Assembly (NCBI RefSeq): GCF_000972845.2
Contig: NC_040018.1
Location: 4,241,022-4,305,021, forward strand
Length of the DNA stretch: 64,000 nucleotides
Direction: 5' to 3'
Source of the DNA: Larimichthys crocea
Lineage: Eukaryota > Chordata > Actinopteri > Sciaenidae
Shown here one piece after another: positions 1-13,700 of the stretch (positions are counted from its first letter, which is position 1; each line of letters begins with the position of its first letter). The notes below the pieces were generated by a model. The model searched no databases. It saw only the letters and a program-made list of their open reading frames with translations, and was not told the DNA's origin. The position numbers and the translations under genes were made by a program.

Positions 1-1496
1 CATTAGCTTACTAAATGGGATTTGTGGTGAGAGTGTCAAACAGGTGGAACCTCTCAGCTTTATTTACCGTCTCGTTTAATGTGCCCTTGAGTAAAGATGT
101 CACGTACCGTATAAAAACCAAAGCTAATAATTGTTGCTCTCCGTTAAGTTAAACCCTCGTTTCCAAAGCGACGCTTCTCCTGTTGTGTGTTTAAAAGAAT
201 GCTTGGAAAGGGACGCTTCCTGTCTTGACTCAGCTGTTTCCTAAAGTAAAATGAGGAGTTGTCAATTAAGTCTTGTTTGAATTTAATTAACACAATCACG
301 CTAAAAGGGCCCCCACCATAGCAGATGGTCAACAGACACACACACTCATTCATTCATGTGGCACTCATATCTGAGTTGACAGTAGTGTAACGTGGAGGGG
401 TGGAGGAGCAGCAGGAGCAGAGGCAAGCAGAGGAGGGCGAGTCTGGGCTTGACTGGCAAGTGAGGTAAAAAGAGGATGTGAGAGTTTGGGAACAAAGACG
501 ACATGAAGGCAGCAAGTGTTGTTCCCTGATGTGATCTGTAAATCTTACAAGCTTCCAACTCAAAGAGTCGTGTTTGGGATTGTTGCGGTTTGAACATTAA
601 GATTGTCGGGATAAGCTTCACTTTTAACCATTTAATGTAAGTGCAACTAATCGTTTTTAACTTTTAACTAATAAAAGATCTTTCTTTTAAACTCCTCGCA
701 GCGTTGGGTGTTGCCGCCAGGCACCGGAGCTAAGCGGGGCGGTTATAATTTCTAGCCTTTGGCTACCTCTCCGCTCCTACTCAGTGCTTAGTCATGGGTC
801 TCTCTGCATACACATGTAATAACTCAACTCGCTGACTCTGCCTACGCTGCTGATCTGATGCTCACTCCCCCACGTTTCTGCATTAGCACTGTAACATCTC
901 ATTTGTTAAAAGCACCTCAAAATATAAGGAAAAAAAAGGCTCTCTTCTCTGTGCCAGCTACTGGGCTGCATTGCACTTATTTAGCTTGTTTGTGTTGTTT
1001 TAAATGGCTATCGAATCATTGAGGGTATCATTCAGCGTAGAGCTGCAGCATTTTTGGTTGTTTATTAATTATTTTAGCTATTTTTAGTAAAAAGTAAAAA
1101 TGCCAAATATTGTCTGGTTTTGACCGCTCACGTGTGACGTTTTTTTGTTTTCTTTGTAACATATGAAAGTAAATTACATATATTTGTGTTTTGGACTGTT
1201 ATTGAGTTGATTTAGCACATTTTTGCTGTCAAAAAAGTATGGGTTCAGCATTGGCATCAATACGTGGGTTAAGTATTGGCACTAATATGACTCCTGCTAT
1301 CAGAACAGAGTTTTTATAAGCTGAACAAACATTGTACAAGTCACCGCAAGAGTCACCTTTATCTTCACCAACACATTTCCTCGTGAGAAAGCTCCTGATC
1401 ACAAGCTGAGTGTGCCGACTGTGTCGTGGGAACTTTAAAATGACTCCTGCTGTGTAACGTTGTCAGATCTGACCTGAAATCTGCCGTCTTTTGCAG
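1..1496. other. Upstream sequence of cd151; no coding exon seen
   Basis: AT-rich sequence ending in the acceptor of the first coding exon at 1495-1496. No open frame here has splice context or a recognisable family. A GC-richer patch at about 700-800 looks repeat-like but I cannot name it. No TATA box, CpG-rich block or 5' UTR exon can be assigned. Because the first coding exon is preceded by an acceptor, the promoter is either in this stretch or left of the window. Confidence 0.5.
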
Positions 1497-1497
1497 C

Positions 1498-1581
1498 ATG
1501 GGGGGCTACGAGGAGAAAAAGGAGACATGTGGAACCATCTGCCTGAAATACGTCCTGTTCACCTTCAACTTTCTCTTTTGG
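1498..1581 (+). CDS. cd151: cd151 coding exon 1 (residues 1-28)
   Basis: The exon begins at 1497 after a TTTTGCAG acceptor, so one base precedes the ATG and at least one non-coding exon must lie upstream. It encodes the cytoplasmic N-terminus with C11 and C15 and the first half of transmembrane segment 1, ending after a TGG codon at GTAAGT. The start is fixed by similarity of the first residues (MGxxxEKKxTCGTxCLKY) to vertebrate CD151. Confidence 0.95.
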
Positions 1582-4427
1582 GTAAGTTTCCATTCTGGCA
1601 TTGTCGAGCCTGCACAGAGGGTTTAATTGCCAAGCGCTTGCTTCTCAAGCACATGCATGCTTTGTGCAGAGCTTTCCCAACATGCAGGCATGTCTAAAGT
1701 GAGCTTTCATACAACCTTGAATCTTTTGTCTGTTAGGGTCAAATGATCGACCAAACTCTGTGCTGTAAGTGTGCATCGCACTTTTCAGACCTGGTTCAAC
1801 TTTGACCTTCTGTACTTGCTGTAGTGACACAATTTTGCAGCCTAAAATGTGAGCCAGACTCAGATTTGGAAGCTGGGCACATGAAATAAACAAAGTCAGA
1901 ACACAACAGGGTAGAGTATCAGAGTTTTGTTCAAGAATCCAACCTGGATAGTCTCAGTTTCAGTGACATTTCAGGCTGACTGTGGAGCTTTGACCAGTCT
2001 GACCACAGTGTGACATCGGGCTGTGTTTTTTTTTGTTTTTTTGGCACCCCTGAACTGAAGTGATGTGCCAAAACGTTAAACTGTACATCTGCCATCAGGA
2101 TGCGTGCTGGAAAGAACGGGACCTTTTTCAATCAATCTAATTAGTTGTAAAACAACGGGACTCTCATATGATTGGTTTGCTGTTATGACCCACTCAGGCA
2201 CTTTTTACATTTCCATTCACACGATTTCAAAATGACCTAACCTACCAAATTTTATGAATGTAGACTGTCCACACAGACTGACTCAGATATGTAGTTTTAC
2301 TGCAGGTTCAAAGTGTGTCAGATTCAGGGGACAGAATATGGCAGACATTTGATATAATATGTGTAACCATGGTTTTATTAATGTTGAATCACCCGAAAAT
2401 AAGAATTGTTCTGTTTTTTGTTACCTTACAATGAACCTTCAATGAAGTCAGCCACACTGATCATTTAATTCATTTAAAAAAATCCAGCCCAATCCCAGAT
2501 AAAGGTAAGAAGATGATAGTCCAAGTTTGAGCTTTAAAATACAGTGAACACACATATGCACAGCCTGTTTTCATATTAATATGAATAATTAGCTTTTTAC
2601 ATGCCATAAATAGGAAAGATTATCTGATGAATCCTTCACAAAGCCTTTTTTTATTCAGGCTGGCTGCTATTCCAGTTCACAGAATCAGAGCCAAGTCGCA
2701 TACCATCACAGAGAACACAGAGGATGCATTCAAAGGCCCCAAAACTTTCCAGTGTCGGGAACGTGGCGTTCCAGGGTGGAAAATTAACAAATAATTTCAT
2801 AATGTGAATGTGCGGAGTGTAAAATAAGAGTCAAACATCAGTGCAGCTGCCTCGGTGTCAGCAAAGGAAAGGTGTGTGTCTCATCCTCACTCGCTCTCAG
2901 TGTGAAATCGCACTCGCAGCACTCTGCCCATATGTGATGATCATCTGTGTGCCAAAGAATCAGATCTCTCTGAAACTAGCAGACAAACAGCGCCGAGTCT
3001 TTTTGGTGCCAGATGCCAGAGTTACAACCATATGGATGTTTCAGAACCAAATCAAATCTTTTTGACTAAATATGACTTCATATCTTTTCAAATACTTCGG
3101 TGTAACAACATGCATTACAAGCTAGTGAAAGTACAAAGTATGTCAGTCTTTTTTGGGGCCCTCATAGACTTCACAAGGGATGTTTTTTTTGCCCTCATCA
3201 TTTTTTGAGATTTATTTTGATAGTGACAGGGAGGTAGAGCAACAAAGAGGGGGGGGGCATAATGCAGCAAATGATGCCACTGTGGCAAGGCCCGAGCCTT
3301 TGTACAGTACATGGGGTGCATGCTCTGCCAGGTGAAGAAGCAGGGAGCCCTCTGAAATATTAATCAACCCGGTGATGTATTGGTTTGGCCGTGTTGATTT
3401 AAAGGGACTAAAAGTCAGTTTGGGTTTTACACATTCGTCCTTTTCAGGTTTTAGGTTGAAATTATTCACAATTTTGACATTAATGAAACATTTTTTTAGG
3501 ACAGTATTTGTTTCAAAATGCACAAAAGTTCGATTTTCAGAAATATCATGGTCTAACAGCGACACAGTGCTGTGTTTGTGAACATAAACAAACCCTGTAA
3601 TCATGAAGGCCAAGGCTGTAATTTGGAATGAACAGAGCCAAGCGTGGCCTTTTTAAACAAAGCATTCACCATGGCAGTGATGTCTTTTAATAATTAATAT
3701 TATTACACTGCATTAAAGATCAGACTCAAATGCAGAAACAGGAAATATGTTTGATCATGAAAGAAAGTGTCATCCAGCTAACAGACTCTTTATTTAGTTC
3801 AGGTTATATTAGCTATGATTACTCGCCATTTGTTTTTGTTTCTCTGACATGATTTTATTATTTTAGAGCAAAATCCAGTCACCAGTAACAGTGTTGCCTG
3901 CTAAGCAAGATAAATTCACCTGTTGGCCTCGTAAGTGGACAAATGCAGTGACATAACATCCCCGTGGGATCCTTTCAGACTTTTTAAAATGTTCCACTTC
4001 ATACCGCTCGCTGCCACTGGAGGTCACCAAAGTTTGAATTTCCCCCTTGTTCAGCTTTCAATTAGAAAATATTGAATTCCTGTGGTTCATTGAGTTTTAA
4101 CAGCAGATAAAGCCACAGCAGGCAACATGTTCACCACATGGAGTGATTACTGCAAAGACTGAACCCCAGTCTGACTCTCGACGCTGTAGTTCTCAGGGCC
4201 GGGGGTCTGTCTGTGGGATGCAATGTTTGGAGAGTCGTGAGATGCTTTATGCAATAAATAAAAAAAACAAAAAACTATTTTATTATGACTTTTTATTATG
4301 AAACATCTCTGACGAATCAATCTGTAAGTAATAAATTGAAGACATCTTAATAGGAAACACATGTTTTTGATTGAACTGTTCATTTATCACTTGCAGCTGG
4401 TGACAGGGGTCATGTGTAGTTATTACA

Positions 4428-4471
<44 letters not shown>

Positions 4472-7400
4472 TACAAAAACACTGAGTTAGTGGGCTTGTG
4501 TACACTGTTCTGACCTGAAAGATGCTATAATTGTGTTGCAACAGCAGCTAATCTCCCCTCTGGTTAGTGTTAATTAGTAATAAGCAGAGCACTGTGGTTA
4601 CTTTTCAACATAGATTGAACTGTTTCCACTGTTGAACTCTTATAGTGTTGAGCTCAACACTATTGTCCTGTGTGTTTTCCAAGCACACCGTCTCTGGGTG
4701 TGGTACAGTCTGACTCAGTGTCTCGCTTCCCTGGCCATCGTCTTCCATTATGAATTAAATCTAAATTAGGCAGCCCGTTCGATTGATGGTTTTGGCACGA
4801 TGACAGGTTTCTGTTGCAGTGCCGCACCATCTGCTGACTCGTCATTGTGATCTCTTAATTTTCCTCGTATCCTTTTTAACTGTTGGCTTAGATAATGCTG
4901 AGGGCGTCGGACTACGTTATACGCCGGTACGAGGCACTGACTTTTATGCTTGTGATTAAGCTTAGTCTCTCCCGTGGGCTTAAGGATTTATGCCTTGTGA
5001 CTCCTCTGACTTTAATCCACATGATTGCTCTGTTTGGTTAGAGTCAAAACATTTAAAAAATGCTCATTACACAACCAACAATTGTGGGAGAAAAAGAGCA
5101 GGATTTAGGGCTGCAACTAATAATTATTTGAACTGTCGATGATTCTGGAACTTTTTTTACTTGAATAACTGTTTAGTCTGTAACGATGGTGTCTTTAATT
5201 TGCTTGTTATTTTCCGACCAACAGTCCAAACCCCAGAGATATTAAATTTGCTGTCATTTATAAACCTGCTACACACCGTGACATCAACATCAAAATTGAC
5301 TCCCTATGTTTTCCCCCGACTAGGGTAGCAAGAAATGCATGCTGCTTGGTACTTTACAACATAAGAAAAGACTCAACGTGCTACCCAACTCCTCATACAG
5401 GTTGTGGTCATCTCACAACTCAGTTACTGTTAACACCCTCCCAGAAACCCTTTCAGATGATGCGGAACACAGTGGTGCCCCTGCTCTTCACTTATCCCAA
5501 AGGGCACATTACCCTGCTGCTCAGCGAGCCCGCATTAAATAAAAATCCCTAATGGTTCTCTACAAAGTAGTCTCCGGTTCTTGAATGCCCTTATACAGGT
5601 GTATGCTGCCATCTCGACAACGACATTCAATTCAATTCATTGAAAAACAATTGAAACAATTCATAATTTTTCTGTTTTGACTAATTGATTAATTGAGTTT
5701 ATATTTTTATTATGGCGGTCACAGACGCAGTGACAGCTCTGTATCACTGACCTCAGCAGTCGAGTCATTCACAATTATCTTGTATAAACTGATTGAAGAT
5801 TAGATGATCTTTAATGGCAGCAGTGGGTCGTTTTATCAGCTCACAGTAACCATTAAAAGTCTTCTCCTTCGTCACCTTGAAGCCAACTTGGCTGATAAAT
5901 ATTTCAAACCTGTGTCACTCTGTTTTTTTTTTGTCTCCTCTGTGTTGTTCGGCATTGCTGCTTCAGTGACCAGAGTCTCACTGACATGTGCTCTCCTCCC
6001 AGTTGGCAGGGGGTGTCGTAATGGCGGTGGGCGTTTGGACCTTGGTCGAGAAGAGCGACTACATCAGCCTCCTCTCCTCCAAGACCTACGCTGCCTCCGC
6101 CTACATACTGGTCCTGGCTGGAGCCATCGTCATGGTAACAGGCGTGCTGGGCTGCTGTGCCACCTTCAAGGAGCAGAGGAGGCTACTGCGAGTGGTAAGA
6201 GATCACGTCAGGGTAGAGAGATAACAGGAGCTGCACACGGCGCGCATGTGAAAATATGTCTGAGACAGAAATGAATCTGTCAAGATGAACAAAATCAAAC
6301 CAAATTGTGTAATAATTTAAACAATAAATAGTGCATGTAACGGAGACTAAAAATGCACAAATGTGTCAGTATGTATGTAAAATAAAGTTAGAAAAAGATG
6401 AGGAGATAAACTAGAATAAATAAAAAATAGATACATTATAAGTTTTATTATCCCTCTAAAAACAGTCTTCATAAAGCAAAGTATGTTTGTGCAACCATAT
6501 CTTCAGCAATCATTCTCCATTTTCCCTCTAAACACTAATATGTCAGGAGTTTATATTAGCCATTTATATTGCGACAGTCACTCTTGTATTAATTATAATT
6601 TAATTATAATTAAATGTCTTCTTCATGTATGTCTTCTCCAATATCTTAAATTCACCTCATTTCACTTCTAATTCTGAAGAAAAACTATCAAAGCTATAAA
6701 GATATATCAACCAAAGTCATGCACACTTTTAATCAGGAGAAATTCACAGCAGTGTTTAATGTTTGACTATGTTGAGTGAATTATGTTGCCATTACAGGAT
6801 TAGTAACTTGCCTTGGTGAGAATGTAACATGATAAAACATTGTATAAATAAGACAAATACTCCAAATACCAAACAAACTTTTTAAAGTCCGAAGGTCAAA
6901 GAGCCTCCCTGAATTCTTTGAAGGGATTGTGCTTGTCTCAAACTTAATCCCTGCCGGTCACCACAGGCCAACACAAATGTACAAAACAAAGGCGAACACT
7001 GATTCTGTATCACGCAGGCGTTTTTATTTCTTCTTTTTCGCACAAAAAGTTTCTGTCCTGTTTTTAATACAGATGGCTAACTAGCACATTGTTGGAAGAA
7101 ACAAAACATTTTTTTTTTTATGTGGTGATACTAAGCAGATGTGAAGCCACAGAAGTCTCACAAATTAACATCCAGTGAAGAAGTAAATGACGTACTCAGA
7201 CTGATTCTGTGAACATAGTAATATCTGTGAAGAGCAACAGGATCGTTCTCCAGCAGATCACTGAGGTCGTTCTGGATTTTGCTTTTCCACTCGAGAATAA
7301 GCTTTAAGAAGTGATAGTGGTGCCACAGTAACGTGCACCAAGGCCGTGATGTCAGCCGCGATGTTCAGGGTCAAACAAAACTGGATACAGTAGGAGCGTG

Positions 7401-10400
7401 TATGCCCATATTTGATTTGTCACACTCTGTACACAGCACTGGGGTTCTGCCAACAGCGACACCTGCATGGCGCCAACACCAGCTCAAAATACAAACACAC
7501 AGAAGCACTGTACTGTTCACACACTCATGCTAAAAAAACACACAGCTCGGGCCCTCGTCTACACATTTGACCACGGTTAATTTGTAATTTATGCGTGCAC
7601 ACCGCTGTGGGCGTTTGTGTCGTACAAATTTTGCAGGAACATGCGTCATCTTTCTTCTCACCAGAGACAAGTCTACAAGAATTTGGCACAGCCAGACATT
7701 TTCAAAGAGATAAAGCAGATGCCAAAACATAGCCAGTTCCCACCAGGTGTATTTATAACTAGCACTCATTAAGTAGCAAGAGGATGATGGCATCTAGAAC
7801 AAAGTTAGGCTCATGTATTTAATTAGTTTTTCAACTTTTCACATAAATAGTGACACAAACAATTGTGTGTATTTTTGGTCAGTTCAATTTGACTTAGTGT
7901 TGTTGTGCTCTGAGAGGCGGAGATCAAGACCACTTTTTAAAAGCCTTGGCCTCATCTCAGTCTCAGACAAGGACCGGTTAAGGCCACAATTGTGGGGATG
8001 TCACTTGATGGCCTGATTTATTTGTCAATTTTCTTGGAGGAGACTGCTCTATACTGTCTGGTCTTGGTCTTGGTCTTGCACTCTGGTCTGGGTCATGGCT
8101 TGGTCTCCGTTTAGTTGGTCTTGACTACAACGCTGCCTCATACGTCAGTGCTCATTTCATTGTGACAAATGTCATATTTGTAGCACAGGTGCACCACACG
8201 TACACATATTCAATACAAGCAGTTTACAGTAGTCCGAAAATATTGAAATATTCAGTAACGGGCAAGAGGAGTTTCTGGTTTATTATTCATATGAATATTT
8301 CTGTAATTCCTTTCAAGAGTAAAACAGCAAAAACTAGTTGTATTTGACTTAAACTAGACATCCCACTTGAACGAGTGTGAATCTTGAAACACAAAAATAT
8401 AAACGTCTTTGTATTTTGTGCAGGATACAAATAATTTTTGTCCAGATTGAATATTGAGCTGCAGATTCCCAGGACAGCCACTGTGCTTCTGTGTGGCTTT
8501 AAAACATAATTGAAAAGTCTGTAGAATTGTGCTCGATAAATGAAGACTCCCACCATGTCCAGATTATTTGATTTATAACTCAGGACTTATGTGTAAATCG
8601 AGATGTGTGCTCCACCTCCCCCTCCCGCCTGTTGTGTAATTTTCAAGCACTCGGTGCATCCCGAAGAGTTGAGATTAGGTCGATGAATCACGGGGAAGAA
8701 ATGAACTTGTCGACAAGGAGAGGTGCTATAGAGATTGTTAAAGAGGGCGAACATAAGGTCCGGGATGGCGGTGTTGGTAGGAGGAGAGGTAAAGTAATTG
8801 TTTTTCTGTATGTGTTGAGTGCCTCCACCTGCTGCGAGTACACAAGGGCTGCGGTGATTGCCGACACTGTCCCCCGTAACCTAAAGGTCACAACTTTCGG
8901 ACCACAAAAAAAAAAAAAAGCTGATGCAGCCGCAGCATCTCCGGGAACGCTCTGCAGCACAAAGACTTAATAAACTCGCTGCAGCTGATTAAAGAGAAGG
9001 CCATGTCAGGCTTTCTGCAGGACTGTCGGCACCATACAAAGTGTAAGAGAGGTCAGTGAGACAAAGGAAGAACGAGGAAAACTCTCCCACGGGATGAAGG
9101 GCGTGGTGTGCGTCTGCAAACACACAGCTTTATTGTTTTGTAGGAGAAAAAGCGACAGCACAGTGTAATGATTCAGGGAGGGGAGGGAAGAACTTTCCCC
9201 TTCCAAATGACGGAGCCAAATGGAAAGCAGTCCTAACAGAGGCTGGCTCCACCTGCGGAGAAACTGACTTCATGCAGTTTGACCGGACATATTAGAAGTC
9301 TGACTGTGTCTCAGTCTCCTCTTTGCTTTTCTCTGCACTTCTCACTTTACATATCCGACTTTCTGTCTTTCATTTAGTCTCTTTATATTCCTCTCTGTCT
9401 CTCTTATTGGCAATAAAGATTAGATTTATTATGGTTCTAACTTCTAGAGTACAGCTGCTTAAATCATTAATCATTCAAGAAACATCAAAACATTTTCTGT
9501 AACCGCTTATCCCCATCAGGGTCGTAGTTGCAGCCAATCCCAGCTGACTTAGGGCGAGAGGCGGGTTACACCCTGGACAAGTCGCCAGTTCTTCACAGGG
9601 CACATAGAAGACCGTGCCACCCAAACGTCAAAACATCTTTGAGAAGATGTTCATCACATTTTCCCGTTCCAAGTTTACAGTTAATTCAAAAAATGAGGAA
9701 AGCACTGGGGCGCCCTGGTGGTTTAAGGCTGAGTCCTTGCTTCAGCAACCCCGGTTTGACACCAGCCTGTGGTCCTTTGCTGCATGTCGTTCTCCCTCCT
9801 GGCCTGCTTTCCTGTCAAATTAAGGCAAAAAAATGCACAATCGGGCGATCTGCTGGAGCGTGCACCACATGTACGAAAGACTCCTTGCTGCAGCGGTCCA
9901 TGGTTTGATTCCCCTTCTCTCTTGCCCTATTCTCTCTTGCCCTACCTTTAAGGTTAAAAGCCCCAAAACGTCTTTAAAAAATGGCCAAAAATAACATAGT
10001 TGTCAACATAAATGGGGTTTATACAAATGATCAAAGACACAGCGGAGCACTTACTACCACATAAGAGGAAAATGCTCAGCCGGAGCACTCATTCCACTTC
10101 CTCCCTCTCTGTCTTGTCTTTCTCAGCATCTATTTTTCTTTTATCTAGCCATATTTGTTGCTTCACTTTCTTTCTGTTGCATTGTATTTATATGAGACAG
10201 ACCGGCAAAGCTGTAAGCAGAGACAAAGGTTAAAAAGATCTCCTCTTCATTGTTCAGTTTCTGTCTGGCTTTGCAGCTCGCCGCCTGCCCGTTCTGCAGC
10301 CTGATGAGTCTTTCATGACTAAGTTATGATCATCGCTCATGTGCGGCGAGCATTTATTCAGCCGCTCGGCAGACAGATTTTTAGGCTTTAACAAGGGCAG

Positions 10401-10670
10401 AAAGATCTTTGAAAAAATGACATCAGAACTCATTCCTGCCCATTTAAATGCATTTCCATATCTCGTTGAGTAACATAAGTATAACCAGGTTGCATATGTT
10501 TTTGTTTTGGTGCTTAAATAACCATGTGGAGAAAAATAAATGGTCGGCTGCAAAGTGGCAGGTTTTTTTTATCGAGTTGAGATCACAGCCATGAATCACA
10601 GAGAAGGAATGAACTTGTCGGGAGGGAGGATCGGAAGAGATTGCCAAAGATGGAGAACATAATGGGAGTT

Positions 10671-10733
<63 letters not shown>

Positions 10734-13700
10734 GCTGACTTTATGTCACACATCAAATGAAGCAAATTCATAGGACGACATCTTCCCGGTACATCTTAGA
10801 AGTATTAACATTTTTAACTTGTTAAAACTCTTTCGTCTTCATCCAAAATCTTTTTATTTAGGAATTACAAATCGTCCAGAAAACAATAGCTGACATTCCT
10901 TGCATTTATTCTCTAATAAATCAGACTAATCATCATTATTTATATCTTCTATTTATTGTTATCATCCTACATTTGCTGCAATTGGTGCAATCATGTGCAC
11001 TCATATCACACCTACTCGTATTGACTGCCAGCAGGCTGACATAAGCAGTGGTATACAATATATTATAGGCCAATTCACATGAATATCATTATTATTATTA
11101 TTAATAATAATAATGTAATGAAGAAAAAAGCACATCTGGTAATGTCAGTAGAAACCTGCTAGCAGCAGTCATGTAGTCAAGACCAACTAAGCTGAGACCA
11201 AGTAAAGACCAAGATGTTGCAGTATTTACAAACTGCTGTGCTTTTCTTTCAGACACTCTTACACAGTTAATGGTAATTCAGTGATATCCCTGCAGTTGTG
11301 GTCTTCACCGGTCTTGAACTAAAATCTAGAGTTCTGTTTTTCTGAGACTGAGTAAAAATGTGGTCGATTCTGAGAAGAAGCCTTTTAATTAGTGGTCTTG
11401 AGCCTGCTCTCAAAATCAAGACCGATCTTGAGTACTACAACACTAACTGGCAGAACCACTGCTTGAATTATTATTTAAGCCCTTGTGTCTTTGATAGAGA
11501 AGTGAGTCATGAATCAGCTCCTCAGGTGAACGATCGCTGTGACACAGAGTAGCATGCTGCAGCGACGCTTTTTGTTTTTACACTTTTACACTCAGAAAAA
11601 CGTGCTTTACTGCCAGTCAGACACAAGGCTGGAGTCAGTTTAATAACCACCATCTGTCGGACACAGTTTATTAAAGTCTGCGTTGAGTTAAAGATGGTTA
11701 AAAGCTCTACATGATGAGCCGTAGAAGGTCAGAGTCCACCATAGAGCTAAAAGGTCACTGGTTGAGTCCACCACGTGCTCAAGCGTTATCTGTCTGATTA
11801 AAGTCACCTTCAGTGTGACTCTAAACCACTCACCCAGTAATTGTAAAGGCAGCAGTACACTTCTAATGAAGTCTGAAATAGAAACAGTGCTACACAGAGC
11901 TGCATACAAATGTGTGTATCCTCTCTGCAGTTATGCGTCGTTCCTTTTTTTATGTACACTGGATGCTGGTGAAAGTGCATGAAGGTGAAGGAGGAAAGAG
12001 GTTAGAAAACCTCTGGAGAAAAACAGCTGCTGTGAAAGAGAGACACAAAAGGCCAAAGGAACTGTTCGGATATTTTTGAACAACCTCGGCGAGTTTACCG
12101 TGCGATATTTCAGCCAGGAAGCCACTGCAGGTTTGCAGGTTTGTACATACGAGAGTCATTTTGGCAGTCATTACACTGTGCCCTTAAGTCGCCTGGGAGA
12201 AGAATGGCAGCTCAGACATAAAATGAGTGTGTCTGTCAGAGAGAGAGAGAGATAGAGTGTGTGTGTGTACGCGCAAGCGCCTGAGATCATGAGGAGTCCT
12301 CTAGAGTCAGTAATTTAGTCGCCCCAGTCTTTACAGCCAACAACAGGTCCTCTGTCACACTCTGTACACATCACATCTGTCTGAGAAGTGTGTGTTTGTC
12401 TGGGTGTGTGAGAGAGAGAGAGAGAAAACAAAGACAGGCCCTCCTTTCACTTCATGTTTTCAGCCTCACCTGTAGCTACCTCACTGGGAGATCAAATCCT
12501 GCTCTGCATGGGTGAAATTATTAGAAATGGATATTTATTTCAGTCATTTTGAAAGTGTGGGTTTTTGTTTTTTTATTATATAGTACTACAGGCACTCATC
12601 CACCATTTGCTGCCTGACAGATACTGCAGTTTTTAAGTCCAGTTGCCCAAGCTCTTCTCCAAGCAGAACGAGTAGAACGTGTCGGTTGCTGTTCATGAAA
12701 ACACAATTCAAAGTTAGACTCTTTCACGGCCGCTACATTACAAATAAACACAGCAACACATCCTCAAAACAGCCCAGGCCACGCTTCATCCTCCTCACTG
12801 TGCCTGCATGTGTTTAGCTCAGCCCAGACCAAGACAGACCTGCAGCCCTTTATAGAGACGGAGAGCAGAGGAGAGAGATGTAACCTGGTCGCTATGTTTT
12901 TATAGAGTCCTGACCTCACACCCTGCACGCTGCCATATAAGTACACATGCAAAACAATAAGTCACTGAGTCCCAGAGTAACGCTTCAGGATCACTATTAT
13001 GTATGGAACAGTTACTATTTGGGGCAGAGATGGAACAACGCCTGCGAGTTGGTTAAGGCAGGCAAATCTAGCAGCACTGCCTCACACCAAACACATCCTC
13101 CCAATTTGGTGGTCTATTCAAGCTGCAGAAATTTGACATCATTCCCTTTTACTCTGTCTGTGCCCCTGCTACCCTGCATCAGTATCATTTTCACCGCGCC
13201 CCAACATCCACCTGCAGGCTCTGGGAAGGTTTACAATATTTGCCCATGGCTCCTGAATATCTTTATCTGAGTGGAGAGATGAGTTTGTAGCCTAGACGCC
13301 TAAGTCTAACTATATTCTGCATTTCAAATGTGAGGTATATGACAGAACTGTAATATGTGAAGGTATGTGTGAAGGTAATATGTATTTAATTACTGTCTAA
13401 TCAGTTGCTTGGCATTTAAAGTATTGAAGTATCAAAATTATTACTAGTGGGAGGAGTGTGAGATTTTGAAATACACCAAATCTTAACATGAAGGATGTGC
13501 TCTTCACACACCTGTTTAGGTTTGATTCTTTGAATCTGGCGTTCTAATGTTTGGGTGTGTCTGTATCTGTTGCCGTACTCTTCAAACCATCAACACAACA
13601 TCAAAATGCATCCGCTTAGCATTCAGGCTCAGAGCCCCTCAGAGATCTAATCATGCCCAGGCCATCAACCAGGCCCGATTTTCTCTTTCTGATAGCAGCA

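Larger units (their letters stand above)
1582..6002 (+). other. cd151: cd151 intron 1
   Basis: A 4.4 kb phase-0 intron. It contains an AGT trinucleotide microsatellite (4428-4471), parts of a common fish repeat beginning GGGCTGCAACTAA (from 5107), and otherwise AT-rich sequence with no supportable exon. The short open frames within it lack both splice signals and family resemblance. Confidence 0.9.

Noticed and set aside
3212..3613. 133-codon open frame on the minus strand in cd151 intron 1
   Set aside because: No family resemblance, antisense to an intron, and an AT-rich random composition.
5804..6274. 156-codon open frame overlapping cd151 exon 2
   Set aside because: It reads exon 2 in the wrong phase and runs through both splice sites; the true phase gives a perfect CD151 match.
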